Source: Akkermansiaceae bacterium UBA4589 (GTDB lineage: Bacteria > Verrucomicrobiota > Verrucomicrobiia > Verrucomicrobiales > Akkermansiaceae). From it: a stretch of 64,000 nucleotides of DNA. Every line of letters begins with the position of its first letter. Position 1 is the stretch's first letter. The translations under genes were made by a program, and so were the position numbers. Positions 17,856 through 26,164 of this stretch are shown here, one piece after another. The notes beneath the pieces were generated by a model, which was not told the origin of the DNA, did no database searches, and saw only the letters and a list, made by a program, of their open reading frames with translations. The stretch covers positions 1 to 64,000 of the forward strand of contig DGJT01000038.1 of assembly GCA_002387565.1 (NCBI GenBank). Direction: 5' to 3'.

Positions 17856-19226
17856 ATGATGTGGAAGGGTAGATTTAGCGAGCAAACGGCAGAATTAGTA
17901 GTCAAGTATACAGAGTCTATTTCTTATGATAGGCGTTTGTATGCCTATGATATAGCGGGCTCTATTGCACATGCTAGAGCCCAGGTAGGAGCAGGGACCT
18001 TGAGTCAAGATGAGTTTGAGCTGATTGAAGCTGGGCTACTATCTATTAAAGAATCAATTGAAGCAGGAGAATTCACATGGTCTAAGGAATTAGAAGATGT
18101 GCATATGAATATTGAGTCTGAGCTTACTAAGCGCATTGGGCCAGTAGGTGCTAAACTGCATGCAGCACGTTCACGTAATGACCAAGTGGCTACAGATACG
18201 CGCCTCTACACTCGTGAGGCTTGTGAGGTGATTCTCGATGAACTCAAAAATTTACAAACAGCTCTCGTAGAAAAAGCGACCGAATATCAAGAAGTCGTGA
18301 TGCCAGGCTATACCCATTTACAGCGTGGTCAACCAGTAAGTATGGCACATCATTTGCTGGCTTATGTTGAGATGCTAGAGCGTGATGCACAGCGTTTAGC
18401 GCAGGCTAAAACTCGCCTCAATATCTCTCCATTAGGATCAGGTGCGCTTGCAGGGTCGACGATCTGTTTAGATCGTGAGCAGGTGGCTCATGAATTAGGT
18501 TTTGATTCTGTGTCGCAGAACTCTATGGATGCCATTGCAGACAGAGATTATATCTTAGAAGTGTTATTTGATATTTCACTTATTGGAGCGCATTTATCAC
18601 GCTTGAGTGAGGACTTAATCCTCTGGTCTAGTGCTGAATTTGGTTTTGTTGTATTGGCTGATGCGCATACAACTGGCTCATCGCTAATGCCACAGAAAAA
18701 GAACCCTGATATTGCAGAAATCACACGTGGCAAGACGGGTCGCCTCTATGGTAATCTTATGGCGGTACTTACAGCTGTCAAAGGTCTGCCTCTAACTTAC
18801 AACCGTGATTTACAAGAGGACAAAGAGCCTTTATTTGATGCTGTAGATACCATTGTGATGGCGCTTGCTGTCAATGCTGAGCAAATGCGTGGCATGACTG
18901 TGATGAAGGAGCGTTGCCTGATTGCGGCGAGTGACTCCATGCTGCTAGCTACAGATTTAGCTGATTATTTAGTCCGTGAGGGAGTAGCGTTTAGAGATGC
19001 TCATGAAATTGTAGGTAGTGCTGTCGCTATCGCTATTGAGCAAGGAATAGAGTTGTCATCTTTACCGCAAACTACATGGGCAGAATTGCATCCAGTTTTG
19101 GACAAAGATTTATCCTTTATTTTTAACTTAAAAGCAGCTCTCGAAGCTCGCGATAATCCAGGTGCTCCAGCACCTAAGCAAGTAGCTATTCAGCTTGCTC
19201 GTTGGCAAACTGCGCTAAGCGAATAA
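17856..19226 (+). CDS. argH: Argininosuccinate lyase
   Basis: Last enzyme of arginine synthesis, splitting argininosuccinate to arginine and fumarate. The 456-residue protein shows KELEDVHMNIE, LHAARSRNDQVATDTRL, the HLQRGQPVSMAHH substrate motif and the fumarase/aspartase superfamily signature GSSLMPQKKNPD near residue 273. It is complete and of normal length. argD lies at 26.2 kb, so arginine genes are scattered. The gene starts 31 bp after the acetyltransferase gene. Confidence 0.97.
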   Translation: MMWKGRFSEQTAELVVKYTESISYDRRLYAYDIAGSIAHARAQVGAGTLSQDEFELIEAGLLSIKESIEAGEFTWSKELEDVHMNIESELTKRIGPVGAKLHAARSRNDQVATDTRLYTREACEVILDELKNLQTALVEKATEYQEVVMPGYTHLQRGQPVSMAHHLLAYVEMLERDAQRLAQAKTRLNISPLGSGALAGSTICLDREQVAHELGFDSVSQNSMDAIADRDYILEVLFDISLIGAHLSRLSEDLILWSSAEFGFVVLADAHTTGSSLMPQKKNPDIAEITRGKTGRLYGNLMAVLTAVKGLPLTYNRDLQEDKEPLFDAVDTIVMALAVNAEQMRGMTVMKERCLIAASDSMLLATDLADYLVREGVAFRDAHEIVGSAVAIAIEQGIELSSLPQTTWAELHPVLDKDLSFIFNLKAALEARDNPGAPAPKQVAIQLARWQTALSE

Positions 19227-19230
19227 AAAT

Positions 19231-20529
19231 ATGTTTTTTTGGTTAGATGTTTTGCGCGATAGAATTCGTGCTGGAAAAGATGCTGAGATTAATAAATCAT
19301 TTTTTCAGCATCTAGAAGACCTACGCTCCACTATTTTTTGGATAGTAGTAACCTTGGTGGTTTCTTTTGCCATTTGTTGGTGGTTTAGAGCTCCTCTCAT
19401 GGAGGTGATGAAGCGTCCTATTTATGCCGTTCTTGATAGTAAAATTTCTCAGCAATTACCTAAACAAATTGACCTAAACACATGGAAGGAGGTAGATAGT
19501 AACTATCAGGCTATATTGCCGCTCAATAAGGAACAACGAGCCTTCTACCTCTCGCAACTCGATACAGAGTCCAGCCACTTACTCGAAGCCAGAGTGCATT
19601 ATTTGGCCATTTTATCCTTAGATATAGAACAGCAGAATCACTACCTAGCGAATAGTCCTAGTTTGAAGCCTCAAGTAGTAGAGATTCTAAAAAGCTGGAT
19701 TGAGCACGGCATGGAGGAAAAAGGCTTTGTTGATTTATTCAAAAAACAAGGAAATTTTGGTGATAATGCTGTCATGGGTGCCTTTAAACCTACAGAGACA
19801 TTCATGCTCTCCATTAAACTCGCTTTCTTTGAAGCCTTTGTTTTATCACTACCTATTACGCTATACCTCATCTTGCGCTTTGTGATACCAGGAATGCAAA
19901 AAAGGGAAAAAGATATTTTATTTAAATCCATATTTGTATCCCTATTTTTATTCGTGGCGGGTGTCTGTCTCTCTTATTTTGTAGTATTGCCTCGTGTTTT
20001 AGAATTCTTCTTTAATATGGGAGATTCTATAGGCGTGACTAATGAGTGGCGTATTGGTTACTATCTTGGGTTCGCAGCTAAATTTGTCTTAGCCTTTGGT
20101 TTAACCTTCCAGTTGCCAGTGGTGGTGATGGCTCTGGTTTATCTCGATGTGATTAGTTACTACACCATGTTGCGTAGCACTCGTTATGTGATTGCTGGTA
20201 TCGTGGTGCTTTCCGCTTTAGTCATGCCCGGTGGCGAAGTGATTAGCTTGCTATCGTTAGCTGTACCGTTATTCTTACTCTATGCGCTTTGCATTTTATT
20301 TGCCTTTATCTATCAAAAGAAAAAAGAAAAACAAATGGCAAAAGAAGACCTTGAATGGCATAAAATGCAAGAAGAGTACGAGCGAGAACACGATCGCCAA
20401 GTTAAATTAGAACTGCAAGAACTCGAAGAACAAGAGTATCAAGAAAGTAAAAGAAACAAAGGTATTCCCGCAAATGAAGAAGACGAATCCTCATTAGATG
20501 ATGAAGAGGTAGATGAAAATAATAACTAA
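19231..20529 (+). CDS. tatC: Sec-independent protein translocase TatC with enlarged first periplasmic loop
   Basis: Core receptor subunit of the twin-arginine translocase. The family motif FFQHLEDLRS is at residues 24-33, the first helix at ~35-52, and the second-helix region AFVLSLPITLYLILRFVIPGM at ~202-222, then the remaining helices to ~360. The product is 432 residues against ~250 in E. coli. The excess is a helical insertion in the first periplasmic loop (~65-185) with two similar units (LPLNKEQRAFYLSQL, LSLDIEQQNHYLANS), and a charged Glu/Lys-rich cytoplasmic tail (~360-432). No tatA is visible nearby. Confidence 0.92.
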   Translation: MFFWLDVLRDRIRAGKDAEINKSFFQHLEDLRSTIFWIVVTLVVSFAICWWFRAPLMEVMKRPIYAVLDSKISQQLPKQIDLNTWKEVDSNYQAILPLNKEQRAFYLSQLDTESSHLLEARVHYLAILSLDIEQQNHYLANSPSLKPQVVEILKSWIEHGMEEKGFVDLFKKQGNFGDNAVMGAFKPTETFMLSIKLAFFEAFVLSLPITLYLILRFVIPGMQKREKDILFKSIFVSLFLFVAGVCLSYFVVLPRVLEFFFNMGDSIGVTNEWRIGYYLGFAAKFVLAFGLTFQLPVVVMALVYLDVISYYTMLRSTRYVIAGIVVLSALVMPGGEVISLLSLAVPLFLLYALCILFAFIYQKKKEKQMAKEDLEWHKMQEEYEREHDRQVKLELQELEEQEYQESKRNKGIPANEEDESSLDDEEVDENNN

Positions 20530-20540
20530 TATTTTTATAA

Positions 20541-20574
20541 TTGACTTTACTGTATTTTCAGTATCTACTGAAAA
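20541..20574 (+). promoter_or_regulatory. Promoter and 20-bp palindromic operator of the GbsR-type regulator
   Basis: TTGACT (20541-20546), 17 bp, TCTACT (20564-20569) form a plausible promoter. The perfect inverted repeat TTTTCAGTATCTACTGAAAA (20555-20574; 9-bp arms, 2-bp centre) covers the -10. The predicted transcription start falls at the GTG at 20577, implying a leaderless mRNA and autoregulation. A partial match (14 of 20 bases) occurs at 21124-21143 just before the next gene. Confidence 0.6.
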
Positions 20575-20576
20575 TA

Positions 20577-21098
20577 GTGAGCGAAACAAATAAAAGTTTT
20601 CAAGAAATTAAGGATGAGTTTATTGCTCAGTGGGGTGCCTTAGGTACTAGCTGGGGGATTAATCGTACGATGGCTCAAATCCACGCCTTACTCATGGTGA
20701 CTCCTGAGGTAATGAGCACAGATGAGATTATGGAAGACCTATCTATTAGTCGTGGGAATGCTCATACTAATCTTAAGGAATTAGTCGGTTGGGGCTTGAT
20801 TCGTATCGTAGTTAAAAAAGGTGAGCGCAAAGAGTTTTTTGAAGCGGAGAAAGATGTCTGGAAGATGTTCACGATTATTATGAGTGAACGTCGTCGTCGA
20901 GAGGTTGACCCTATGGTAAATTTGTTAAATACCTATGTGGATAATACGAATAATGCTAAGGGAATAGAGGTCGAAGCTTTTAACCATCAACTCAAAGAAT
21001 TAGAGAAATTTGTTAGTTTTGCTAGTAATATGAGTGAGAAGATTGCCAAACTTAGTTACGGCCCAGCCATGAATCTAGCTGCTAAAGTATTAAAATAG
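20577..21098 (+). CDS. GbsR/MarR-family transcriptional regulator
   Basis: A 174-residue winged-helix DNA-binding protein. The N-terminal FIAQWGALGTSWGINRTMAQIHALLMV and the helix-turn-helix MSTDEIMEDLSISRGNAHTNLKELVGWGLI match the GbsR subgroup of MarR-like regulators, typically ligand-responsive repressors. I chose the GTG at 20577 (MSETNKSF...) over an upstream TTG at 20541, because the TTG is part of a plausible -35 hexamer and the upstream residues do not fit the family start. It is the first gene of the 20.6-26.0 kb membrane/lipid cluster and probably controls it. Confidence 0.8.
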   Translation: MSETNKSFQEIKDEFIAQWGALGTSWGINRTMAQIHALLMVTPEVMSTDEIMEDLSISRGNAHTNLKELVGWGLIRIVVKKGERKEFFEAEKDVWKMFTIIMSERRRREVDPMVNLLNTYVDNTNNAKGIEVEAFNHQLKELEKFVSFASNMSEKIAKLSYGPAMNLAAKVLK

Positions 21099-21153
21099 GT
21101 AACTCGCCTTTTTTTAAGATAAACTTTCAAAAATAACTGAAAATATTGAATCT

Positions 21154-21612
21154 ATGAAAATAAAAAATAATATCCAAAAAATAGAAGTTTTTTATGATGG
21201 TAATTGTGGGTTATGTGGCCAGTTTAAAAAATGGTTAGAAAAGGCAATTAAACCAGATATTGAATTATATTGCGTACCTTATGCTAGTGAGCAGGCCAGA
21301 GAGGTATTTCCTAAGATTGATAATTATCAGCCTAGTGAAAACCTAGTATTAAGAGCAGATGAACAAGATGTGTATTGCGGTGAGCAAGCTTGGGTTATCT
21401 GTCTTTATTGCACACGGCATTACCGTTGGCTTGCGCGCATTATGCGTCAACCACGTTGCTTGCTAAAAGCGCGCAAAGTCGCCTTATGTGTAGCAAAAAA
21501 CCGTTATCGCATCAGCAAGCTACTCCTGCAAGAGCGAGCTACCGTAGTGGATGATTATTTAGAAACTGAGCAGGAAGAGGTCAACTGCCAAGACAAACAA
21601 TGTAAGTTTTAA
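21154..21612 (+). CDS. DCC-family (DUF393) thiol-disulfide oxidoreductase-like protein
   Basis: A 152-residue protein with the DUF393 hallmark near the N-terminus (VFYDGNCGLCGQF; C18 and C21). The family has a thioredoxin-like fold with a CxxC motif, and its biochemical role is mostly unproven. A basic central region (RWLARIMRQPRCLLKARKVA) and a C-terminal CQDKQC may bind metal or form a second disulfide. No signal peptide, so cytoplasmic. The stop codon overlaps the start of the next gene. A half-conserved copy of the regulator palindrome precedes it. Confidence 0.75.
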   Translation: MKIKNNIQKIEVFYDGNCGLCGQFKKWLEKAIKPDIELYCVPYASEQAREVFPKIDNYQPSENLVLRADEQDVYCGEQAWVICLYCTRHYRWLARIMRQPRCLLKARKVALCVAKNRYRISKLLLQERATVVDDYLETEQEEVNCQDKQCKF

Positions 21613-22022
21613 TGATGAATGTCATAATGATAGAATGGGCGGTGCGTTTAGCGGGAGTAGTATTGCTACTTATTGCAGTAGCGAATATTTTTGCTCCTAA
21701 GAAACTAAATTGGGTATCAAATCTGGCTAAAACTGAGCCATTTTTTCAGCAAGTCTTTATTGTACATGCTGTTTACATCGTGGGGGTATTAATATTTGCT
21801 GCACTCACCTGCCTGATGGCTACTGATGAATTAATAGCCCAAGAGAGCTTTATGGCTAAAAGTTTTTGTGTATTTTTTGCTCTGTTTTGGGGAGCTAGAG
21901 TGGTGTTGCAGTTCACTTATTATGATAGAGGTTTTATTAAGCAAAACTTAGTGTGGAGTTTAGTTTTTGGGGTGGCATTTGCCTATTTGGCCGGTGTTTT
22001 TTTATTAGTAATAATTAGGTAA
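21612..22022 (+). CDS. Four-helix membrane protein, paralogue of 22984-23421
   Basis: A 136-residue hydrophobic protein with four predicted transmembrane helices. I do not recognise a named family. It resembles DoxX-like small membrane proteins in size and topology. It is clearly related to the gene at 22984: both begin with a helix ending near a Pro-Lys/Gln-x-Leu-(Asn/Asp)-Trp segment, continue with a conserved FxxxxYxxG (VHAVYIVG / TYALYILG) and end the third helix with RxxLQF/RLLMQF. Two paralogues in one operon suggest a heteromeric membrane complex. This is inference. Confidence 0.6.
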   Translation: MMNVIMIEWAVRLAGVVLLLIAVANIFAPKKLNWVSNLAKTEPFFQQVFIVHAVYIVGVLIFAALTCLMATDELIAQESFMAKSFCVFFALFWGARVVLQFTYYDRGFIKQNLVWSLVFGVAFAYLAGVFLLVIIR

Positions 22023-22026
22023 AGAG

Positions 22027-22974
22027 ATGATAAAAAAAATAAATAATAAATGGAGAGCTATTATAGTTTCAATAATAGTTACCGCTATAGTAACTGCAGT
22101 AATCGGGAGTCTTGGTATTTGGCTATTAGGTGCCTATGGTTGGACAGTTTTTGTTTTAGCTCCTTTGCTCTTAGGTTTTTTACCACCTTATATTTTGGGG
22201 AAAACACAGAAATTAACTAAAAAGCAGAGCTTTGGCATAAGTTTTGCTGCTTATGGTGTCGTTACTTTAGGCTTATTAATATTGGCTATAGAAGGTTTAA
22301 TTTGTATAGCTATGGCATTTCCTATTACATCAATACTGACATTAATTGGATCATATTTAGGCTATAAAATACGTATGAAAAATTGGCTAAGTAAAGGCTC
22401 AGTCAATTTGCTGATTATATTGAGTTTATTTAGTAGTATGAGTTTTGATTATATTTATGAAGCAGACCAACTCTTAGCGGTTAGAACGAAGGTTGTCGTG
22501 AATAGTCCTATTGATAAAGTTTGGGAGCATGTGGTGACTTTTGATCAAATACCAGAGCCTAAAGATTGGATATTTAAAACAGGTATTGCTTACCCAACAG
22601 ATGCAACTATAGATGGATACGGGGTTGGAGCTATCAGGTATTGTAATTTTTCAACAGGGAGCTTTGTTGAGCCAATTACTACTTGGGATGAGCCTAACTT
22701 GTTGCAATTTGATGTATTAGAGCAACCAATTCCAATGAATGAAATGAATCCTTTTTGGGATGTTCATCCTCCTCATTTAGAAGGCTATTTCATCTCAAAG
22801 AAAGGGCAATTCAAATTAACGATTTTAAATGAAAATCAAACAGAATTAGAGGGTACAACTTGGTATAAAATAGGTATCCACCCTCAACAGTATTGGAGAA
22901 AGTGGTCTGATGCAATTATTCATAGAATACATAAAAGAGTATTAATTCATATTAAACAATTAGCTGAAAAATAA
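22027..22974 (+). CDS. Membrane protein with C-terminal SRPBCC (START-like) domain
   Basis: A 315-residue protein. Residues ~1-145 form four to five transmembrane helices. Residues ~150-315 form a soluble domain that opens with RTKVVVNSPIDKVWEHVVTFDQIPEP, typical of SRPBCC/polyketide-cyclase folds that bind hydrophobic ligands in a deep cavity. It also has LEGTTWYKIGIHPQQYWRKWSDAIIHRIHKRVL near the end. A lipid or other apolar ligand is plausible given the acyltransferase two genes downstream, but is not shown. Five bp separate it from the preceding gene. Confidence 0.65.
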   Translation: MIKKINNKWRAIIVSIIVTAIVTAVIGSLGIWLLGAYGWTVFVLAPLLLGFLPPYILGKTQKLTKKQSFGISFAAYGVVTLGLLILAIEGLICIAMAFPITSILTLIGSYLGYKIRMKNWLSKGSVNLLIILSLFSSMSFDYIYEADQLLAVRTKVVVNSPIDKVWEHVVTFDQIPEPKDWIFKTGIAYPTDATIDGYGVGAIRYCNFSTGSFVEPITTWDEPNLLQFDVLEQPIPMNEMNPFWDVHPPHLEGYFISKKGQFKLTILNENQTELEGTTWYKIGIHPQQYWRKWSDAIIHRIHKRVLIHIKQLAEK

Positions 22975-22983
22975 CTCGAAAAT

Positions 22984-23421
22984 ATGACAACTTATTTATT
23001 ATGGGCGCTTAAGTTAGCAGGCATTTTTCAATTAGTGCTTTGTATAGCTAGTTGGTGGATACCGCAGATCTTAGATTGGAAAGGGCAAATGAAAAGCTGG
23101 ACAGTATTGATGCGTCAGTTGTTTATGACCTATGCGCTGTACATTTTAGGGAGTCACTTATGCTTTAGTTTTATTTCTTGGTTTGCTGCGGATTACTTAT
23201 TAGAGCCTCAACCAGCGAGCTTTGTAGTGAGTCAACTGCTACTTGGATTTATAGGTCTATGGTGGACAGTGAGGTTATTGATGCAGTTTGTGGGCTTTGA
23301 TTTGAGCCAAGTTGCTAAGACTAGGTTTAATGTTTTAGCGAAGCATTTATTGAGCTTATTATTTGTTTATTTAGTTATGGTTTATTGGGGGATATTTATA
23401 TGGAATTTTTATACAGTTTAA
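22984..23421 (+). CDS. Four-helix membrane protein, paralogue of 21612-22022
   Basis: A 145-residue hydrophobic protein with four predicted transmembrane helices, related to the product of 21612-22022 (shared TYALYILG / VHAVYIVG segment, aromatic-rich fourth helix). No catalytic motif is visible. Its 3' end overlaps the next gene by about 22 bp, which suggests coupled translation. Function unknown. Context suggests a subunit or partner of the acyltransferase. Confidence 0.6.
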   Translation: MTTYLLWALKLAGIFQLVLCIASWWIPQILDWKGQMKSWTVLMRQLFMTYALYILGSHLCFSFISWFAADYLLEPQPASFVVSQLLLGFIGLWWTVRLLMQFVGFDLSQVAKTRFNVLAKHLLSLLFVYLVMVYWGIFIWNFYTV

Positions 23422-24371
23422 AATTATTAATCATAGTAATAGCTATGGCTATTTTATGGCCTGTGCTAGCCAAAATTTGCCTTAATAAAAGACTAATTAA
23501 GCAAGCTTGGATCTTATGGATGGTCGTCTTAGCAGGCTACGCTGTGGGGAATTGGTTATTATTAGATGATTCTCCTTATTTAAGAATGACAGGCTTATGT
23601 ATGTGGTTATTATCAGGCATGAAGTGTATTACTTATCAGGCTTGGTTGAGTAAGCACCGCGGCGACATTAAAGCTCAATTAAGTTGGTGTAGATGGTTAG
23701 GTTTTGCTTGGCTATGGTTTGGCATGAGCGTGCAACCGTGGGTAAAGCCTTATACAAAGCGTCCTTGGTTGAGGCATGCTTTATGTGGGCTATTATGTGT
23801 GGTTATGGGAGTTTTATGGATGTACTGTTGTTATCTCTATGAAATTACACATGTATTACCTATATTTATTGGTTTGAGTCTCGCCTTTCATTATGGGTGT
23901 TTACGCTTATTGATGGCTTGGTGGAGATTGTGTGGTGTACCAGTAAAGTTATTATTTAGAAATCCTTTGCGTTTAACAGGTTTTAGAGATTTTTGGAGTA
24001 AGCGTTGGAATTTAGGTTACTCTCAGATGATGGCAGTTACCGTACAAAAGCCTCTTATGCAGTTAGGCATGAGTTTTAAGGGTAGTTTATTAATGGTCTT
24101 TATTATCTCTGGCTTATTACATGAATTAGCTATTTCTGTGCCAGCTAAGACGGGGTATGGTTTGCCATTTTTGGTGTTTCTCGTACATGGGTTACTTACT
24201 TTACTTGAGCTTAAATGGCCTCACCCATGGTTATATAGAATAGGATGCTTTATAATATTGCTCGTAGGTATGCCTTATTTATTTCCTCAGGAGTTTAACC
24301 AACAAATACTTATACCAAGTGTAGAGTTTGTAGGTGAAAATTTAACAAGACTTATCAATGAAATTATTTAA
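23400..24371 (+). CDS. Wax-synthase/MBOAT-like membrane O-acyltransferase
   Basis: A 323-residue polytopic membrane protein with about eight helices. The motif NPLRLTGFRDFWSKRWN (about residues 181-197) matches the wax-synthase-like MBOAT domain, and GLLHELAISVP (about 239-249) carries the conserved histidine expected in the active site. Related enzymes transfer acyl groups to alcohols or diacylglycerol. I chose ATG at 23400 over TTG at 23385 because it shortens the overlap with the gene before. This is the most informative enzyme of the cluster and points to ester-lipid synthesis. The substrate is unknown. Confidence 0.7.
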   Translation: MEFLYSLKLLIIVIAMAILWPVLAKICLNKRLIKQAWILWMVVLAGYAVGNWLLLDDSPYLRMTGLCMWLLSGMKCITYQAWLSKHRGDIKAQLSWCRWLGFAWLWFGMSVQPWVKPYTKRPWLRHALCGLLCVVMGVLWMYCCYLYEITHVLPIFIGLSLAFHYGCLRLLMAWWRLCGVPVKLLFRNPLRLTGFRDFWSKRWNLGYSQMMAVTVQKPLMQLGMSFKGSLLMVFIISGLLHELAISVPAKTGYGLPFLVFLVHGLLTLLELKWPHPWLYRIGCFIILLVGMPYLFPQEFNQQILIPSVEFVGENLTRLINEII

Positions 24372-25095
24372 ATTCAATCAAATGACAGGTATAATTAAGC
24401 ATAGAATTTTGCTTAATTACAAAATAGATGCAGAAGTGATGACGCAGAATTCACCTGCTGGATTTACCCCTAAGTTAGTCAACGGCTATGCCGTTGGCGG
24501 GATCTGCCAAGTGTCTTTAAAACAAATGCGACCTGCGGGCTTTCCTGCAAGCATAGGATTAACTAGTCACAATGCCGCTCATCGAGTAGCCGTCGTTAAT
24601 AGTGAAGGAGATGAAGGTGTGTTAGTGTTACGTAGGGACACGAACTCTAAGGCCAATGTTTTGGTGGGTGGCAGAATATTCGCTGGTGTTTACACTAAAG
24701 CTCATTTTGATGTGTATAATGATGCTGATGATTATGAGGTAACTATCACGCGAAAGAAAGTTAGAGATCAAGGCGTAGAAGGTGGCAACAACACAGTTAT
24801 GCATATTCAGGGACAAATCAAAAAATCTTTACCTCTCAATTCAATTTTTAGAGATGTGGAAGACGTATCACAGTTCTTTAAAGCTGGTAATAGAGGTTGG
24901 TCTCCTCAATGCCAGAATAGTTGTGTTTATGATGAAGTAGAATTAAAGACTCAAACATGGAATATGCAGCCTCTTGAGGTGAAGAGTCATTATTCAGGTT
25001 ACTTTATGAATGAAACTATGTTCCCTAAGGGTAGTGTGAAATTCGATCACGCTATAATTATGCGAGATATTGAACATAGTTGGGTAGTTAATTAA
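24358..25095 (+). CDS. DUF2071-like conserved protein (tentative)
   Basis: A 245-residue soluble protein without signal peptide. Recognisable stretches are HRILLNYKIDAEVM near the start, GFTPKLVNGYAVGGICQVSLKQMRPAGFPASIGL, NAAHRVAV and VLVGGRIFAGVYTKAHF. From memory these resemble proteins annotated as DUF2071/acetoacetate-decarboxylase-like, whose role is unknown. It overlaps the acyltransferase gene by 14 bp and is followed 8 bp later by the epimerase. An alternative ATG lies at 24382. Confidence 0.5.
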   Translation: MKLFKFNQMTGIIKHRILLNYKIDAEVMTQNSPAGFTPKLVNGYAVGGICQVSLKQMRPAGFPASIGLTSHNAAHRVAVVNSEGDEGVLVLRRDTNSKANVLVGGRIFAGVYTKAHFDVYNDADDYEVTITRKKVRDQGVEGGNNTVMHIQGQIKKSLPLNSIFRDVEDVSQFFKAGNRGWSPQCQNSCVYDEVELKTQTWNMQPLEVKSHYSGYFMNETMFPKGSVKFDHAIIMRDIEHSWVVN

Positions 25096-25103
25096 AATTA
25101 TTT

Positions 25104-26039
25104 ATGAAAAATATTATTGTTATTGTAGGTGCTAATGGTTTTTTAGGACGTTATTTGTCAGACTATTATTTGGCTAAGGGGTGGGAAGTAAGAGCTATAG
25201 CAAGACGAGAGCAAGGGCTCGCTGCGTGCGTGAATTATTATCATTGGGATGCTCTAAATTATCAGATTTCTTGGGCTGATGCTTTTGATGGAGCTACGTT
25301 AGTGGTGAATTTAGCAGGGCGCTCAGTTAATTGTCGTTATAATCAAAAGAATCAAGATTTAATTCGTGATTCAAGAGTGCAAACAACTCAATTGGTGGGC
25401 CAAGCTATTGCTAATTGTGTCAATCCTCCAAGCTATTGGCTCAACTCAAGTACAGCGACTATCTACCGTCATGCTCAAGATAAGCCTCAAGACGATGAAA
25501 CAGGGCAATTAGGTAGTGGTTTTTCTGTAAGTGTGGCAAAAGATTGGGAGCAAGCTTTTTTCACAGCAGATACTCCAGAAAAGACTCACAGAGTTGCCTT
25601 GCGTACAGCCATTGTCATGGGTAATGAAAAGGGCACAGTCATAGATGTCTTAAATCGTCTATGCCGACTTTATTTGGGAGGAAGCATGGGAAGTGGACAA
25701 CAAATGGTCAGCTGGATTCATATTGAAGATTTTTGTCGAGCTATAGATTGGATTAGTCAACAACAGCATCCTGACTCTCGTTACAATCTAAGCGCACCTA
25801 ACCCATTGCCAAATCATGAATTTATGCAACTCTTACGCCAGAATAATCATCGTAAGTGGGGACTTAAAGCCAGTAAATGGATGCTAGAGTTAGGGGCGTA
25901 TGTTTTACGCACAGAAACTGAACTTATTCTTAAATCTCGCTGGGTGTTGCCTAGCAGGTTACTCAGCCAAGGCTTTGAATTTAACTATGAGTATTTTGCT
26001 GACGCCTTGAAGTCATTTAAGCCAAAAGTGCAAAACTAA
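25104..26039 (+). CDS. TIGR01777-family NAD(P)-dependent epimerase/dehydratase-like protein
   Basis: A 311-residue extended short-chain dehydrogenase/reductase. The N-terminal nucleotide-binding motif is VGANGFLGRYL and the NLAGRSVNCRY stretch is characteristic of the TIGR01777 (SDR39U1) subgroup. SSTATIYRH replaces the usual catalytic YxxxK region, as in this group. C-terminal residues include NLSAPNPLPNHEFM and TELILKSRWVLP, also family-typical. Substrates are not known for most members. Last gene of the cluster that starts at 20577. It may reduce or epimerise the alcohol or sugar acceptor. This is inference. Confidence 0.8.
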   Translation: MKNIIVIVGANGFLGRYLSDYYLAKGWEVRAIARREQGLAACVNYYHWDALNYQISWADAFDGATLVVNLAGRSVNCRYNQKNQDLIRDSRVQTTQLVGQAIANCVNPPSYWLNSSTATIYRHAQDKPQDDETGQLGSGFSVSVAKDWEQAFFTADTPEKTHRVALRTAIVMGNEKGTVIDVLNRLCRLYLGGSMGSGQQMVSWIHIEDFCRAIDWISQQQHPDSRYNLSAPNPLPNHEFMQLLRQNNHRKWGLKASKWMLELGAYVLRTETELILKSRWVLPSRLLSQGFEFNYEYFADALKSFKPKVQN

Positions 26040-26129
26040 GCGGCTGGAATATTTAATGAACTTTTATCTGTTGTGCAAGAGTTAGGGTAGTTTATTGAGG
26101 TATCTTCTGGCTCTCCTATTAAAGTTTGC

Positions 26130-26158
26130 TTGGTTTTTAGCGTGAGCTAGCTTATCTT
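26130..26158 (+). promoter_or_regulatory. Putative promoter of argD (leaderless or nearly so)
   Basis: TTGGTT (26130-26135), 17-bp spacer, TATCTT (26153-26158). Only six bases separate the -10 from the argD ATG at 26165, so transcription would begin at or next to the start codon. The rest of the 125-bp gap (26040-26164) holds nothing I recognise. Confidence 0.45.
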
Positions 26159-26164
26159 TGCGCC

